Of a stretch of 64,000 bases of DNA, positions 35,195 to 45,144 are shown piece after piece. Numbering within the stretch: the stretch's first letter is position 1; every line of letters begins with the position of its first letter. A program made the translations under genes and the position numbers. The notes beneath the pieces were generated by a model that was not told where the DNA came from, made no database searches, and saw nothing but the letters and a program-made list of their open reading frames with translations. Source of the stretch: Thraustochytrium sp. TN22 (taxonomy: Eukaryota > Sar > Bigyra > Thraustochytrida > Thraustochytriidae); assembly GCA_013306675.1 (NCBI GenBank), contig JABLUY010000193.1, positions 1 to 64,000 of the forward strand, given 5' to 3'.

Positions 35195-37615
35195 TTACTG
35201 GCGATTGCGACGCTCAATGTTGCGCTCGAAGGCCTTGCGCATGGTGTCGTTATCGATCATGAAGGCGTAAGTGTCGTTCTCCGGGTTGGCGGCCATCCAA
35301 CCGATGCGCTTGGCGAGGCCCATGGTCGCCTTGCCGCCGACAAAGTGCTTGTCGAACTTGAGGGTCTCGAGGATCTGGTCAATGGTCATCTTCTCCGGCA
35401 CGAAGCAGGGCAGGCCGGTGGCGCCGACGATGTCGTAATGCTCGTCGACAACAGACTCCTCGCAGATGCCGAGCAGGTAGGCGATCTCGGCGGACACGCA
35501 CATGCCGATGGCCACGGCCTCGCCATGGAGCATGGGCTCGTTGCCGTGGTGCCAGGAGAGGTGCTCGATAGCATGGCCGGGGGCATGGCCGTACTGGGGC
35601 ACCATCTCGTTGTAGGCGTGCTCGGCGTTGTAGTTGGGGCCGAGGGTGGAGACCTTCTTCTCCATGCACTCGATGATGAGCTTGAGGAGGTAGTCACCAT
35701 CGTGGAGGGCGGCCGAGAGCTCCTCGCCGGTCTTGCCGCGCAGGGGCTTGACGATGCGGTCGGTGAACTCGGTGCACTGGCAGAGCGCGTGCTTGAGAGC
35801 CTCGGAGATGCCGTTGAGCATGTGGCGGTCCGAGAGCGAGTAGAGCGCATCCGGGTCCATGATGAGATAGTCGGCCGGGTAGTAGCAGCCAAGGAGGTTC
35901 TTGCCGAACTCCTGCACATTGAAGGCCTTCTTGAAGTCGCACGAGGCATCGAGCATGGCCATGGAGGTGGTCGGGATGGTGACCATCTTGATGCCGCGGT
36001 ACAGCGTGCCAGCGATGGTGCCGGTGATGTTGTCGACGGTGCCGCCACCGAGCGAGATGAGGCAGGTGTGCTTGGACACGCCGTTGGCGAGGATGGTGTC
36101 GACGATGCGGTGGAACTGCTCCGAGTTCTTGAAGGGCTCCGTCGAGGGCTCGCCGGACTCGTCCATGGCGGCCGAGGGGATGACGATCTTCTCGACGCTG
36201 AGGCCGCAGTCGCGGAAGCCCTGGAGCACGGTGTCGCCGTAGATGCCGTCGACGATCTCGTCCGTAACGAGGTAGCACGGGGCGTTGTGGGAGTCCTCCG
36301 GGATGACGGTCTTGCCGACGGTCTTGAGGTTCTTGAGGATGCCGCGCTGGATGACAATCTCGGTCTCCAGGTACTTGCCCGGGCGCTCGAACTTGTTGCG
36401 GAAGCAGCCGTTGGCATCGACCTCGCACGGGGTGCGGAAGGCCTGGGTGCCCGGGTGGCCGCCGCGCACCGAGTACTCCGAGTCCTGCTCGAGGTCGAAC
36501 CAGGGCGGGCTGCAGAAGCGGAAGCCGCGGTCGAGGGCGTCGATGCGCTTCATCTGCGGGTTGGTGAGGCGCCAGTCGAGCACCTCGCGGTTGGCGCGAA
36601 TGCGGTCCGGGTTGAGGCTCTTGGGGATGACCGAGACACCGCGCTGAATGCCCCAGCGCAGGATGACCTGGCCGGGCGACTTGCCGGTCTCCTCAGCAAT
36701 GGCCAGGACGGTCTCATCCTCGAGGATGGACGGGTCGCCCTTGTTGCGGTAGCCGACCTTGCCGAGCGGGGAGTAGGCGACGACGTTGATGCCCTCCTTC
36801 TGGCAGAGCTCGAGCAGGCCCGGCTGCTGCAGGTACGGGTGCATCTCGACCTCGAGCACGGTGGGGCGGATGCGGCAGCGCTCGAGCAGGCCCTGGAGCG
36901 TGCGCGGGCCCATGTTGCTGACGCCGAGGGTGCGCACGACGCCCATGTCGACGAGGCTCTCCATGGCGGCGTAGGTCTCCATGATCTTCTCGATGTCGGT
37001 GCCGTCGTGGACGACCTCGTACTCGAACTTGCCGCCAAAGTCCGGCGAGACGAGCTTGCCGCCCTTGGCCATGCGGTTGGGCCAATGCATCATGTAGTTG
37101 TCAAGGTAGTCGACCTGGAGGTCGGCCATGGTCTTGCGGCAGGCCGGCTCGACGTCCTCGGGGGCGGCGTCCCAGCACCAGAGCTTGCTACAAACAAAGA
37201 GCTCCTCGCGCTCCACGTCGCCGTCCTCGAGCGCGTCGGTGAGGGCCTCGCCGACCTCCTTCTCGTTGCCGTAGAGGGCCGCGCAATCGAGCATGCGGTA
37301 GCCCTCGCGGAGCGCGACGGCGACAGCGTCCTTGACCTTCTGGCCGTCCTTGAACTCGTTGAAGGTGCCGAAGCCCAGCAGGGGCACGGCGACGAACTGG
37401 GAATTTGACGAGGAGCCGCCGCTGGTCTGGGACTTGGCCTCGGCGTCCTCGAGGTTGGCGAGCGAGTTGGAACTCGCGCCGCTGCTCATCTTGGTCTCGC
37501 TCTCCATGGAGCGGAAGCTGCTGGTGCTCAGCTTACGGCGGGGCTGGTCCTCCTTGCTCAGGGCCGGGGCCATGGCGAGAGCCTCGCGCTCCTGCTGCTG
37601 CTCGTAGATGGGCAT
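35195..37615 (-). CDS. fusion enzyme: aldo-keto reductase + dehydroquinate-synthase-like sugar phosphate cyclase
   Basis: An 806-residue protein with two complete catalytic domains. Residues 1-73 are a Ser-rich linker. Residues about 75-400 are an aldo-keto reductase with the full tetrad: Asp and Tyr in MLDCAALYGNE, Lys in CSKLW and His in MMHWPN, plus the cofactor-binding VIPKS. Residues about 430-806 are a sugar phosphate cyclase of the DHQ synthase superfamily: NAD-binding SLGGGTVDNITGTIAG, RGIKMVTIPTTSMAMLD, the divergent DFKKAFN in place of GGKTAIN, GKNLLGCYYP, GISEALKHAL, and metal-binding GHAPGHAIE and LHGEAVAIGM. The KKAFN...GKNLLGCYYP block looks more like 2-deoxy-scyllo-inosose synthases than true DHQ synthases; the product is unknown. 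The reductase could act on the cyclic ketone the cyclase makes (inference). Confidence 0.93.
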   Translation of the reverse strand: MPIYEQQQEREALAMAPALSKEDQPRRKLSTSSFRSMESETKMSSGASSNSLANLEDAEAKSQTSGGSSSNSQFVAVPLLGFGTFNEFKDGQKVKDAVAVALREGYRMLDCAALYGNEKEVGEALTDALEDGDVEREELFVCSKLWCWDAAPEDVEPACRKTMADLQVDYLDNYMMHWPNRMAKGGKLVSPDFGGKFEYEVVHDGTDIEKIMETYAAMESLVDMGVVRTLGVSNMGPRTLQGLLERCRIRPTVLEVEMHPYLQQPGLLELCQKEGINVVAYSPLGKVGYRNKGDPSILEDETVLAIAEETGKSPGQVILRWGIQRGVSVIPKSLNPDRIRANREVLDWRLTNPQMKRIDALDRGFRFCSPPWFDLEQDSEYSVRGGHPGTQAFRTPCEVDANGCFRNKFERPGKYLETEIVIQRGILKNLKTVGKTVIPEDSHNAPCYLVTDEIVDGIYGDTVLQGFRDCGLSVEKIVIPSAAMDESGEPSTEPFKNSEQFHRIVDTILANGVSKHTCLISLGGGTVDNITGTIAGTLYRGIKMVTIPTTSMAMLDASCDFKKAFNVQEFGKNLLGCYYPADYLIMDPDALYSLSDRHMLNGISEALKHALCQCTEFTDRIVKPLRGKTGEELSAALHDGDYLLKLIIECMEKKVSTLGPNYNAEHAYNEMVPQYGHAPGHAIEHLSWHHGNEPMLHGEAVAIGMCVSAEIAYLLGICEESVVDEHYDIVGATGLPCFVPEKMTIDQILETLKFDKHFVGGKATMGLAKRIGWMAANPENDTYAFMIDNDTMRKAFERNIERRNRQ

Positions 37616-38505
37616 GGTGGCTTTGTAGCTTGTGACTTGACTGCGGAATTCGAGAAGTCTTTCCAGGGGAATGTACTTCGCGTTCTGGTTCTCCGTGCGT
37701 CGTTTGTTTGGTCTTCGGGTTCTGGTTTTGCTCTGCCCCGCGCGCCGCCGCCGCGGTCCTGCACGAGGCTGGGACAGCCTCTGCGCGTCCCAAGCGGCCT
37801 CCCCCCCAGGCCGCGCCGCGCAACCCCCCTGAGCCCCACTGGGGTTCCCCGCCCAGGCCCCCGTACCTCTGGAGGCCTAGGACAGGCGACGAACTGCGCG
37901 CGCGGCCGGGAAGTCTGCCAGAAGCACCGAAGCCGGCCGGCCGACGTCGGCCAGAGCTCGCGCGGCTACCGGAAGCTCTTGCTGGTTTCGCGGACGTCGC
38001 GGCCGCCCCCCCCGGCGCGCCTCGCGCGCAAGCGCCGGCGCCGCGCGGAAAAAGCGCGGAATCGCAGTTCTGCGCCGAGCTCGCAAGCGGCCAGCCTGCC
38101 AGCGCGCACTTGTGACGCGCAGCGCCACTACGTCTGCCCGCGCGAGTGGCCTGCCTGCCTGCCTGCCATGGCTGCTGTGCTGTTCCGGCGCGCGCCACTC
38201 TGTAGTACTGCAGCGCAAGCACTGGCAGGGCAAGTGCCGTTCGTTCCGTCGCAGGTGCTCCGCGGCCGGCGCAGCGCGGGGCGGGCGCCGCGCCCCGACT
38301 GCCCCCCGCGCTCGCAGGCGACGCGGCCGCTGCCCCGTCACTGCGCCTCCGCGGTGACGCCGCCGCGTCGACGCGCCCCGCCTTTCCCCCGCCCGCGCCG
38401 CGCGCCGGGAGCAGCCCGTGGAACCGCGCGCCATGCCCCCCCGCGCTGCCCCCCTTGCGAACCGTCACGTCCGAGCCGACTCAGCCGAGGCCGCGATCCT
38501 CGCGT

Positions 38506-38563
38506 CGCATCGCATCGCGCTGCATCGCATCGCATCGCATCGCATCGCATCGCGTTGCATCGA
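38506..38563. repeat. GCATC pentanucleotide repeat
   Basis: About eleven imperfect copies of GCATC. Confidence 0.85.
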
Positions 38564-38963
38564 GTCCAGTCGGGTCAGGCTCGGCCAGGCGAGGCGAGGC
38601 GAGGCCAAGCCCCGCGCCCGCGCCTCGCCGTGCGCTGCGCGAGTTCTCCGCTGGGCTAGCTCAGGCTCAGACGCGCGGCGAGCAGCGGCGAGCAGCGGTG
38701 ACGAGGTTCCGGGAGGTCAGGCTGCTGCCAGTAGCCCAGCTTGCCCGCGCCCGCCTGCCAAGCAGTTGCTCGTTGCCTTTCCTCAAGTTTCCTGACGTTG
38801 ACTGACATTGCTTGCTCTTCACGTTAGGCCGAGTTTCTGTCAGTCAGTAGGGCACGCGCCTGCGATACCAGCGTGCCGACGCACACCGCAACGGCGGATC
38901 GAGCAGGCTGATAGGCGTCGTGGTCAGTGCAGCGCTGGAAGGCAGCGCGCCGAGGCTCGGCTT

Positions 38964-38991
38964 GGCCAGCCTAGCCTAGGCTAGGCTGGCC
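38964..38991. repeat. perfect 28-bp palindrome
   Basis: GGCCAGCCTAGCCT followed directly by its exact reverse complement, with no spacer. Could extrude a cruciform. Confidence 0.9.
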
Positions 38992-41714
38992 TTAGGCCTA
39001 GATGGCAGCCAGCGCGCTAAGGAAGCCAAGAAGATCGAGAACCAGCGCCCTCCGCCGGCCGGCTAGCAGCCAGGCCCACTGCCGGCAGGAAGGCAGGCAA
39101 GAACATCGGAGAAATGATCAAAGATCAGAGGCCAGCCACCCAACGGCGGCGGCGGCGCGGGCAGCGGCGCCGCAACCGCGCGAGCGGTGGCGGCTCGGAG
39201 ACGGTGGTGGCCCAGCGGCCAGCGGCCATCGCCGGGCGGCTCAAGTCGCTCGCTCAACGGCGGTGGTGTGTCGTGCCCCCCTGAGACTCCTGTGAACGAG
39301 GTGAAGCCCTGAGCATCAGCGGCTCGTGAAGCGCCGACCACGGGCGGAGGAGCACGGGAGGCTACATTTCCACCTGGCGCGCTCCTCAGACAGGCCGCGG
39401 GTGTCTCGATCCTCCTCTCGAACTCACACCCAGCGGCCACCTCGCTCAGGGGCACCGCCCGTCGGCGCCCGTGGCCGAGCACGTCCGACACACTCCGTCC
39501 GGGTCCCGCTCGCGGCCCACGAGGGAGTTTAAGCTACGCTTGGAAGTTGTCCTTGAGAGCAAGCAAGCAAGCAAGCAAGCTAACTTTAGCAAGCAACTAG
39601 CCCGCGACTGCACGGCCGCGAAGGCTTCTGCGCCCGCGCATTGGCGTCATCACGCAAAGGTTGCTAGCCGCTCCGGGGTCTGCAGCTCGCGCCCGCGAGG
39701 TCGGAGCACTCTGCGCGGCCGCCTAGGCGTATCCTGGACTTGCTCTGCACGAGCGGCCCCGGCTCGCCAGCTTGCGCAGCTCGCGCTGCATGATGATTTA
39801 GGCCGGCAGCCCAGATGCTGCACCGTGCTCCCCCGTTCCGCGCCTCGCGCGTCTACGTGTCCTCCTACGTCAGCCAGCCAGCTGATTGGCTGAGCGCCCG
39901 GCCAGTGCCACTGCACCAGCCTCACCCGAGGCCGAGAGCGCGAAGCTTCAAGTGACTCTAGAAGCCCAGCAACTGCTCCAAGCGGGTTGCGCTCCTTGAG
40001 GCTGCCGTGCACTGCGGTCCGTTGGCCTTGCAAGGCGCCGCTCTCGTCGACATGCGTCTCCTTGACAAGTTGACACTGAGATTCACTCACCCGCCCGCTC
40101 GCTCGGGCCGCTCTGTCCGAACGGCCGCCGCCGGCCGCCGCCGGCCCGGGCCGCCGCCGGCGCCCGGGCCAGCGCCCTCGCCGCGCCGCGCCGCGCCGCG
40201 CCGCGCCGCTTCTCAAGTTTCTCGAGCTCCTTCTCGAGCGCCAAAGCGGGCTCTCCATAGAGTCGCCAGGTGGACCTGTTGAAAATCCGGCGGCAGGTCG
40301 GGGTGGGCCGTTGAGTGCCCGGCTGCGAGCTGGCGCCAGTGACCGCTTAGCGTTCGTCCTACTTGCATCATCAGCGGGCGTCGCCGCCTCTGAATGCCCG
40401 GGGGAGGGCGCCGCGCCGGCGCACCCGGACGTCCCAGGACCCACGGTCCCGGACCGGCGCCGCGGCGGCGGAGGGGCAACGGAAAAGCCCCCGTTGGCTG
40501 GCCGCCCGTGGCCGCCCGTCCGTGCCTCCAGCCCGAGCCGCGTCATCAGCCCCGCGCTCGCAGGCGCTCGCAGTCCACGCGCTGCGCGAACGCCGCGCTG
40601 CCAGTTTCTGCGCGCTCCTGCGCGCTTCCGCGCGCGTGGCGGGGCCTGGCCTCGCTACGGAACGATAGCAAGGCCCAGCTGCCCCAGCACCTTACTGTTA
40701 GCGAGCAGGCAGGCATGCCAAAGCTTCCGCTTGCTGCGCACACGCCAAACGCCGCGTTGAACGCTGCGTCGCTGCTTGCGTGCCTTGCGTGCTCTGTTCG
40801 GAGCTCGTGTGGCCAATGGCTGGCGCACGCGCGGAAGCGCGCACAGCACGGCGAGGCCGTGGCCGACAAGGCCCGACGCGCGGCCCGAGTCTTGGATGGC
40901 CTTGAGAAACACGGGGCTACACGGGGTGGTGGAGCTGGTGGAGGGAGTTTGCTTCGAACGCACTGCGTGTGCATCTCGCGATGGCTCGCGATGCATTGCT
41001 CTGTTTTTTGTTCCGAGCAGCCAGTTGGACTCGAACAGAGAAGTCTCTGGACATTTCATGGGTGGGAGATTAGGTGTGAGCGTGCTGTGAAGTTGGCTGG
41101 GTGCTCAATCCAACTCGACTCGCACGCTGCTGAGGCTGCTCGCTGGTGGCGCGGCTTGGAATCGGCGTTGCAGCCGCAGCCATTCCAAGACGGGAACTCC
41201 GAGTCTCCGACCTACCTACTAGTACCTGCACAAGCTTGAAGGCTGCGTCGAGGTTGATGACGGGCCCTGGTGGCTGTAACCTCAACGCACAGGCTGCAAC
41301 TTGCAAGGGAAGAAAGATTCTTGCTGGCGACTCACGTCAGGCGTTTCGTGGGCGAGATGCGAAACTTCGAGCTCGACCTCAAGCCCGACCTCAAGCTCAT
41401 GTTGCATGAGCTCGACCTTTTGCACATCGTGCTCGAGCTTGCCTTGCAGCAGTTCGAGCGTGTGGCCATGTTCCCTGGAGAGCCAGGCTTGTTGTGCTTT
41501 CGCTGTCAAGTTCTGCGCCTGCAGTTTTGCCGCGATCATGACAGTGACGGTCAGCCGCTTCTCAATCACAACTTGAACTAGGGCCTAGCTAGGCCTACGT
41601 TTCACTTTCACTGTCAGCTCAGGCACGGCGGTGCGAGACGATGCTGCAGTCCCAGCTCCGCGCTCTCTTGAGGCCTATGATCACTTAGCTTCACTTGACA
41701 AGAACCAAATCAAA

Positions 41715-42749
41715 ATGGCTCGCGCGAATGAGCCGATGGTGGCGGCGGCGGCGGCAGCGGGTGCGGCGTTGAGCGTAGCCCTGCTGTACCGTGCGCACGT
41801 GCGCGCACGGCGCGCGGCGGCACTGGACGCGCTGGCGGCCTCGTACTGGCATGTCGTGGGCGGGCGCGCATCAGGGCGGCCCTTGCGCGGCGGCGCTGCC
41901 GACGTCAGTGCCGGGGCCACTGCGCCGAGCTTCCCGGCGCGCATCGTCGCGGACGAGCGGCTGGCACCGGACTCGGAGAACTTGGACCGCCTCGGGCTCA
42001 AGCCTGGCGCGACCTGGCCTGAGATCGACCTCGGCGGCGGAGGGCGGCGCAAGCTTGTGCTGCTCGTACGCCACGCCGAGGCGACACACAACGTGGCGGA
42101 GCGCGAGGTGGGCACGGAGGAGTGGAACAGATCTGAAAGCAAGAAGGAAATCTACCTGGACGCTCCGCTGACCGCCAAGGGCCGCCAACAGTCGCGCCGA
42201 CTGCAGGCCGCCGTGGACCGCGCGCTGCGTGAGGGCGGCCTTGAGGTCGACGCAATTGTGGTCTCGCCGCTTGCGCGCACACTCGAGACCGCGCGCATCG
42301 GCCTTGCCGCGCTTTGGGGCCGCCTGCCGCTCGTCGCCGTGGAGCACTGCCGCGAGCGCTTCGGCATCTGCCTCTCCGAGAAACGCCGCTCGGCCGACGC
42401 GGTGCGGGAGCAGTACCCCGAGGTCGACATGCGCATGCTTGCCTCCAACGAGGACTCCTGGCACCTCGACGAGTACCGTGAGACGCCGGCCGACGTGGAG
42501 CGCCGCGTGCACGCCTTCTTCGCCTGGCTCATGGAGACGCCCTGGGACCGCATCGCCGTCGTGACGCACTCCGACTACATCGCGCACGCGATCCAGGCGC
42601 TCGGCGCCCCCTGGCACAAACCGGCGAACGCGGAGCTCGTCCCAATCGTTGTCGAGGCGACAGCCGATGGTCAGGGCGAAGCCGCAGGCGGAGCCGCAGC
42701 CGCAGCCGCGGCCGCGGCCGCCGGCGCCGCCGCAAGCAAAAGAGATTGA
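41715..42749 (+). CDS. membrane-anchored histidine phosphatase (phosphoglycerate mutase-like)
   Basis: A 344-residue protein from the ATG at 41715 (aaaATGg). An N-terminal hydrophobic Ala/Gly/Leu segment at about residues 10-25 followed by basic residues (RAHVRARRAAA) looks like a signal anchor. The histidine phosphatase domain covers about 112-315: RHAEATHN with the phosphate-accepting His near residue 120, SPLARTLETA with the second Arg, the acidic VEHCRERFG and the second catalytic His in VTHSDYI. All four catalytic features are present, so it should be active. The Glu and Arg pattern resembles the broad-specificity phosphatase/6PF2K group rather than glycolytic mutase. The C-terminus is an Ala/Gly run. 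Only 34 bp separate its stop from that of the next gene. Confidence 0.9.
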   Translation: MARANEPMVAAAAAAGAALSVALLYRAHVRARRAAALDALAASYWHVVGGRASGRPLRGGAADVSAGATAPSFPARIVADERLAPDSENLDRLGLKPGATWPEIDLGGGGRRKLVLLVRHAEATHNVAEREVGTEEWNRSESKKEIYLDAPLTAKGRQQSRRLQAAVDRALREGGLEVDAIVVSPLARTLETARIGLAALWGRLPLVAVEHCRERFGICLSEKRRSADAVREQYPEVDMRMLASNEDSWHLDEYRETPADVERRVHAFFAWLMETPWDRIAVVTHSDYIAHAIQALGAPWHKPANAELVPIVVEATADGQGEAAGGAAAAAAAAAAGAAASKRD

Positions 42750-42783
42750 ACATCGTGAACATGTTTTCAAGAACCTCACCTCC

Positions 42784-44185
42784 TCACGCCGCGGCCGGAG
42801 AGTGTCCGCGCTCCTGCAGCTGCTGTAGAGCGCGCATCCTCTCCTCTAGGTGGCGAGCATCCTTATGTGAGGCACGGACCGCGGCATCTGCCAACGCCCG
42901 TGTGCGGGGTGAGGCCACCGGCGCCGCGCGGCGCAGCGCAGGCGGCCGTGCCTCAATAGGGAGGGGCTTGCGTTGACCAGGGGCCGGCGCACGCACCTTG
43001 GGCACACGGGATGCGTACTCCTTGCGGGCTTGCGAGCGTCCCTGCGCGCGCTCGCGCGCCTCTTCGAAAACGCGCTGCTGCGCTCGTTGCTCCTCCTTGA
43101 CGCGCTCCTGCACCTCCGCCGCGCGCTGTGTGATCTGCACGCGAGCCGGCGGCAACGGGCGCTGCGGGAGCGCGTGCACCTGCTCCGCGTACGCGCGCAT
43201 ATGCCCCTCGATCTCGCTCAAGCTCGGCTGCTTGAAGCGCTCGTGCAGCGCCGCCAGCTGCCGCTTACGCTCCAGCTCGCTGAGATACTCGCGAGACACA
43301 AAGGCAGCCTCCAGGCGCGCATGCAACGGCGGCGCGGATCGCTTCGCAGGCTGCAGCGTCGCCTGCAGCCGCTCCTGCCGCTCCTTGTGCTTCTCGCGCA
43401 ACTCCTGCATCCACGCCACACGCGCCACGCGCTGCGCTTCCGCCTCACGCTGCGTGCGCTCTTCCTCCGCCATGCGCCTGCGCTCCTCCGCTTCCTTCTC
43501 TGCAGCACGAGCGCTAGCTTCGCGCTCCGCTTTCACGCGCTCTGCGGCAAGCCGCTTCCGGCGCATCTTCGACACCAGCTTGCGTGCCTCGCGCGCCTTC
43601 TCCAGCTCCTCTTGCGTCATTTGCCGTGCCATGCGCTCCTTCCACGTCGCCAGCTGCTCGGCGCGTGCTTGCAGGCGGACCGCCTCGTGTTCCTGACTCA
43701 GGGCCTCCTGCTGTCGCGCAATGAGTTCCTGCAGTCCCGCGGGCATCGCCGGCGCGTTCGCGGCGTACTCGCTTTCCTCGTCTTGGCGCGCCGTCATCGA
43801 TTGCTGCACGGGCCTCAAATCAGCCGTAGCATGAAGCACATAGCTTGGAGTCTTCTTCATGGTCGATGGCTTCGATGCTTCAGGTGTGGTCGTTTCTGAA
43901 ACCTGCTGCGCTCCGATTTGCTCTGGCTCTCGGGAGTGATCCTCCCTTTCCTCCGCGCGCGTTTCCTCCTGGTCCGGCGACTTGAGTTCGTGCAGTTCCG
44001 CGCGTTTCTCCTCGCCTGCAGCTTGCTTGCCTTCCACATTCCCATTGCTCACTTCTTCACCCTGGGGTTTCCCATGATTCTCACTGCTCTCAGCGTCCTC
44101 GCCCCCCTCCTCGCCGCCCTCCTCGGTGCTCTCCTCGGTGCTCTCCTTGGTGCTCTCCTCGTCCTCGTTCTCATCATTGTCCTCG

Positions 44186-44276
<91 letters not shown>

Positions 44277-44421
44277 CGCCTTCCTCGCCGCCTTCCTCGT
44301 CGTTGTCGTCGTCGTCGTCCTCGCCACCTTCCTTGCTCCCGTCCTCCGTGGTCTCTTTGTGCTGCTCCCCAGCGCTCGCCACGGCGCTCTCGCGCGTCTC
44401 TGGGCCAGACGCGTCCGCCAT
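42784..44421 (-). CDS. acidic coiled-coil protein, family unrecognised
   Basis: A 545-residue protein with an ATG at 44421. The first 110 residues are strongly acidic, including an uninterrupted E/D alternation of about 28 residues from a CCTCGT-type repeat (about 44180-44274). Residues about 110-200 are Glu/Ser-rich and disordered. From about 215 to the end there is long Arg/Glu/Ala/Gln coiled coil (for example QLIARQQEAL-like, ERKRQLAALHERFKQ). A conserved-looking block SLSEIEGHMRAYAEQVHALP lies at about 400. The C-terminal 90 residues are basic. Such proteins are often cytoskeletal or centrosomal, but no domain is recognised. Confidence 0.7.
44180..44274. repeat. CCTCGT/CCTCGC hexanucleotide repeat in CDS
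   Basis: About 15 copies encoding the Glu-Asp alternation of the coiled-coil protein. Confidence 0.9.
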
Positions 44422-45144
44422 GCTCCAGCGGCGCTCGCGCCGTAGCCACGTCTGCGCGGCCGGCCGCCGTCTCTACTCTGGGCCCCCGGGAGCCCCGGCG
44501 CCGCGCAATGGCACTTGCTTGACAGCAGGCCCTGCGAACGGTCTGTGGCGCGGACCGCGGGCTGGATCCTGTGGACCCTGGATCCCGCGGCGTCGTTGCT
44601 TGGCCGCCGGGCTTGGCTCGCAAAACGTGGCTCGGAAAGAGCGCACACATCAAATTCGCGGACCCCGTCCCCGATGCAATGCCAGTGCGGCCATCATCTT
44701 CTTCTTCAGCCTGTAGAGCAAGCGGGCCTCGGCAGCGGGCCTCGGCAGACGGCAGAGACGGCGGCCTGGCAACCGAAAGTCGCCAGAAGCGTGGCACAAA
44801 CAGATGATACCAAATTGAAGGCGCTCACAGCACTTGGTGACGGCCAGACTCGAGAGAAGTCGTTTTTGGCATTGTGCTGTGCGGCATCGAGCAGGAGCGT
44901 AAGTGCCTGTACCGCGAGGCATCGCGAGAACAGCCAAGCCCTTTCAAAAAAGTCAAAAAAGGGCAAAGGCGAGAAGGGGCAAGGACTTCAGCAAAAGGTA
45001 GAGTACCGTGCTTCTTCTGCCGGTGGTCAGCAAGTAACGACGACGACGAAACCAACAAAATAATAGAAAAGGACCTGACCGTGACCATTCGATGACTTAC
45101 TTCTACTTGTGCCATAACAAAACGATACTCGAGGACACTCCTGC
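44422..45144. other. intergenic, no gene seen
   Basis: 723 bp: probable promoter of the coiled-coil gene and 3' flank of the b5-ACAD gene. Contains AAAAAAGTCAAAAAAG near 44946-44961. The short ORFs are not protein-like. Confidence 0.35.

Larger units (their letters stand above)
37616..41714. other. 4.1-kb divergent region with no confident gene
   Basis: Upstream of the fusion enzyme (leftward) and the histidine phosphatase (rightward). Simple repeats: TGCC near 38150-38167, GCATC at about 38506-38563, GGCGA near 38587-38604, AAGC at about 39557-39580. A perfect palindrome lies at 38964-38991. Long ORFs (for example + strand 37637-38659 and 40394-41239) are Arg/Pro/Ala-rich with no domain. 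A short minus-strand frame at 41282-41569 has heptad-like sequence followed by GTGAGT and might be an exon. No RNA gene seen. Confidence 0.5.

Noticed and set aside
35345-37408. 687-codon + strand ORF antisense to the fusion enzyme
   Set aside because: Same antisense effect; Ala/Leu/Val/Asp-rich with no family features, while the minus strand holds two intact enzymes.
37637-38659. 340-codon + strand ORF in the gene-poor stretch
   Set aside because: Arg/Pro/Ser-rich, driven by GC composition and simple repeats, no domain, and nearby frames are open on both strands.
40990-41060. tRNA T-loop-like GTTCGAGTCC on the minus strand
   Set aside because: The flanking bases do not pair into a T-stem, and no acceptor or anticodon arm can be built around it.
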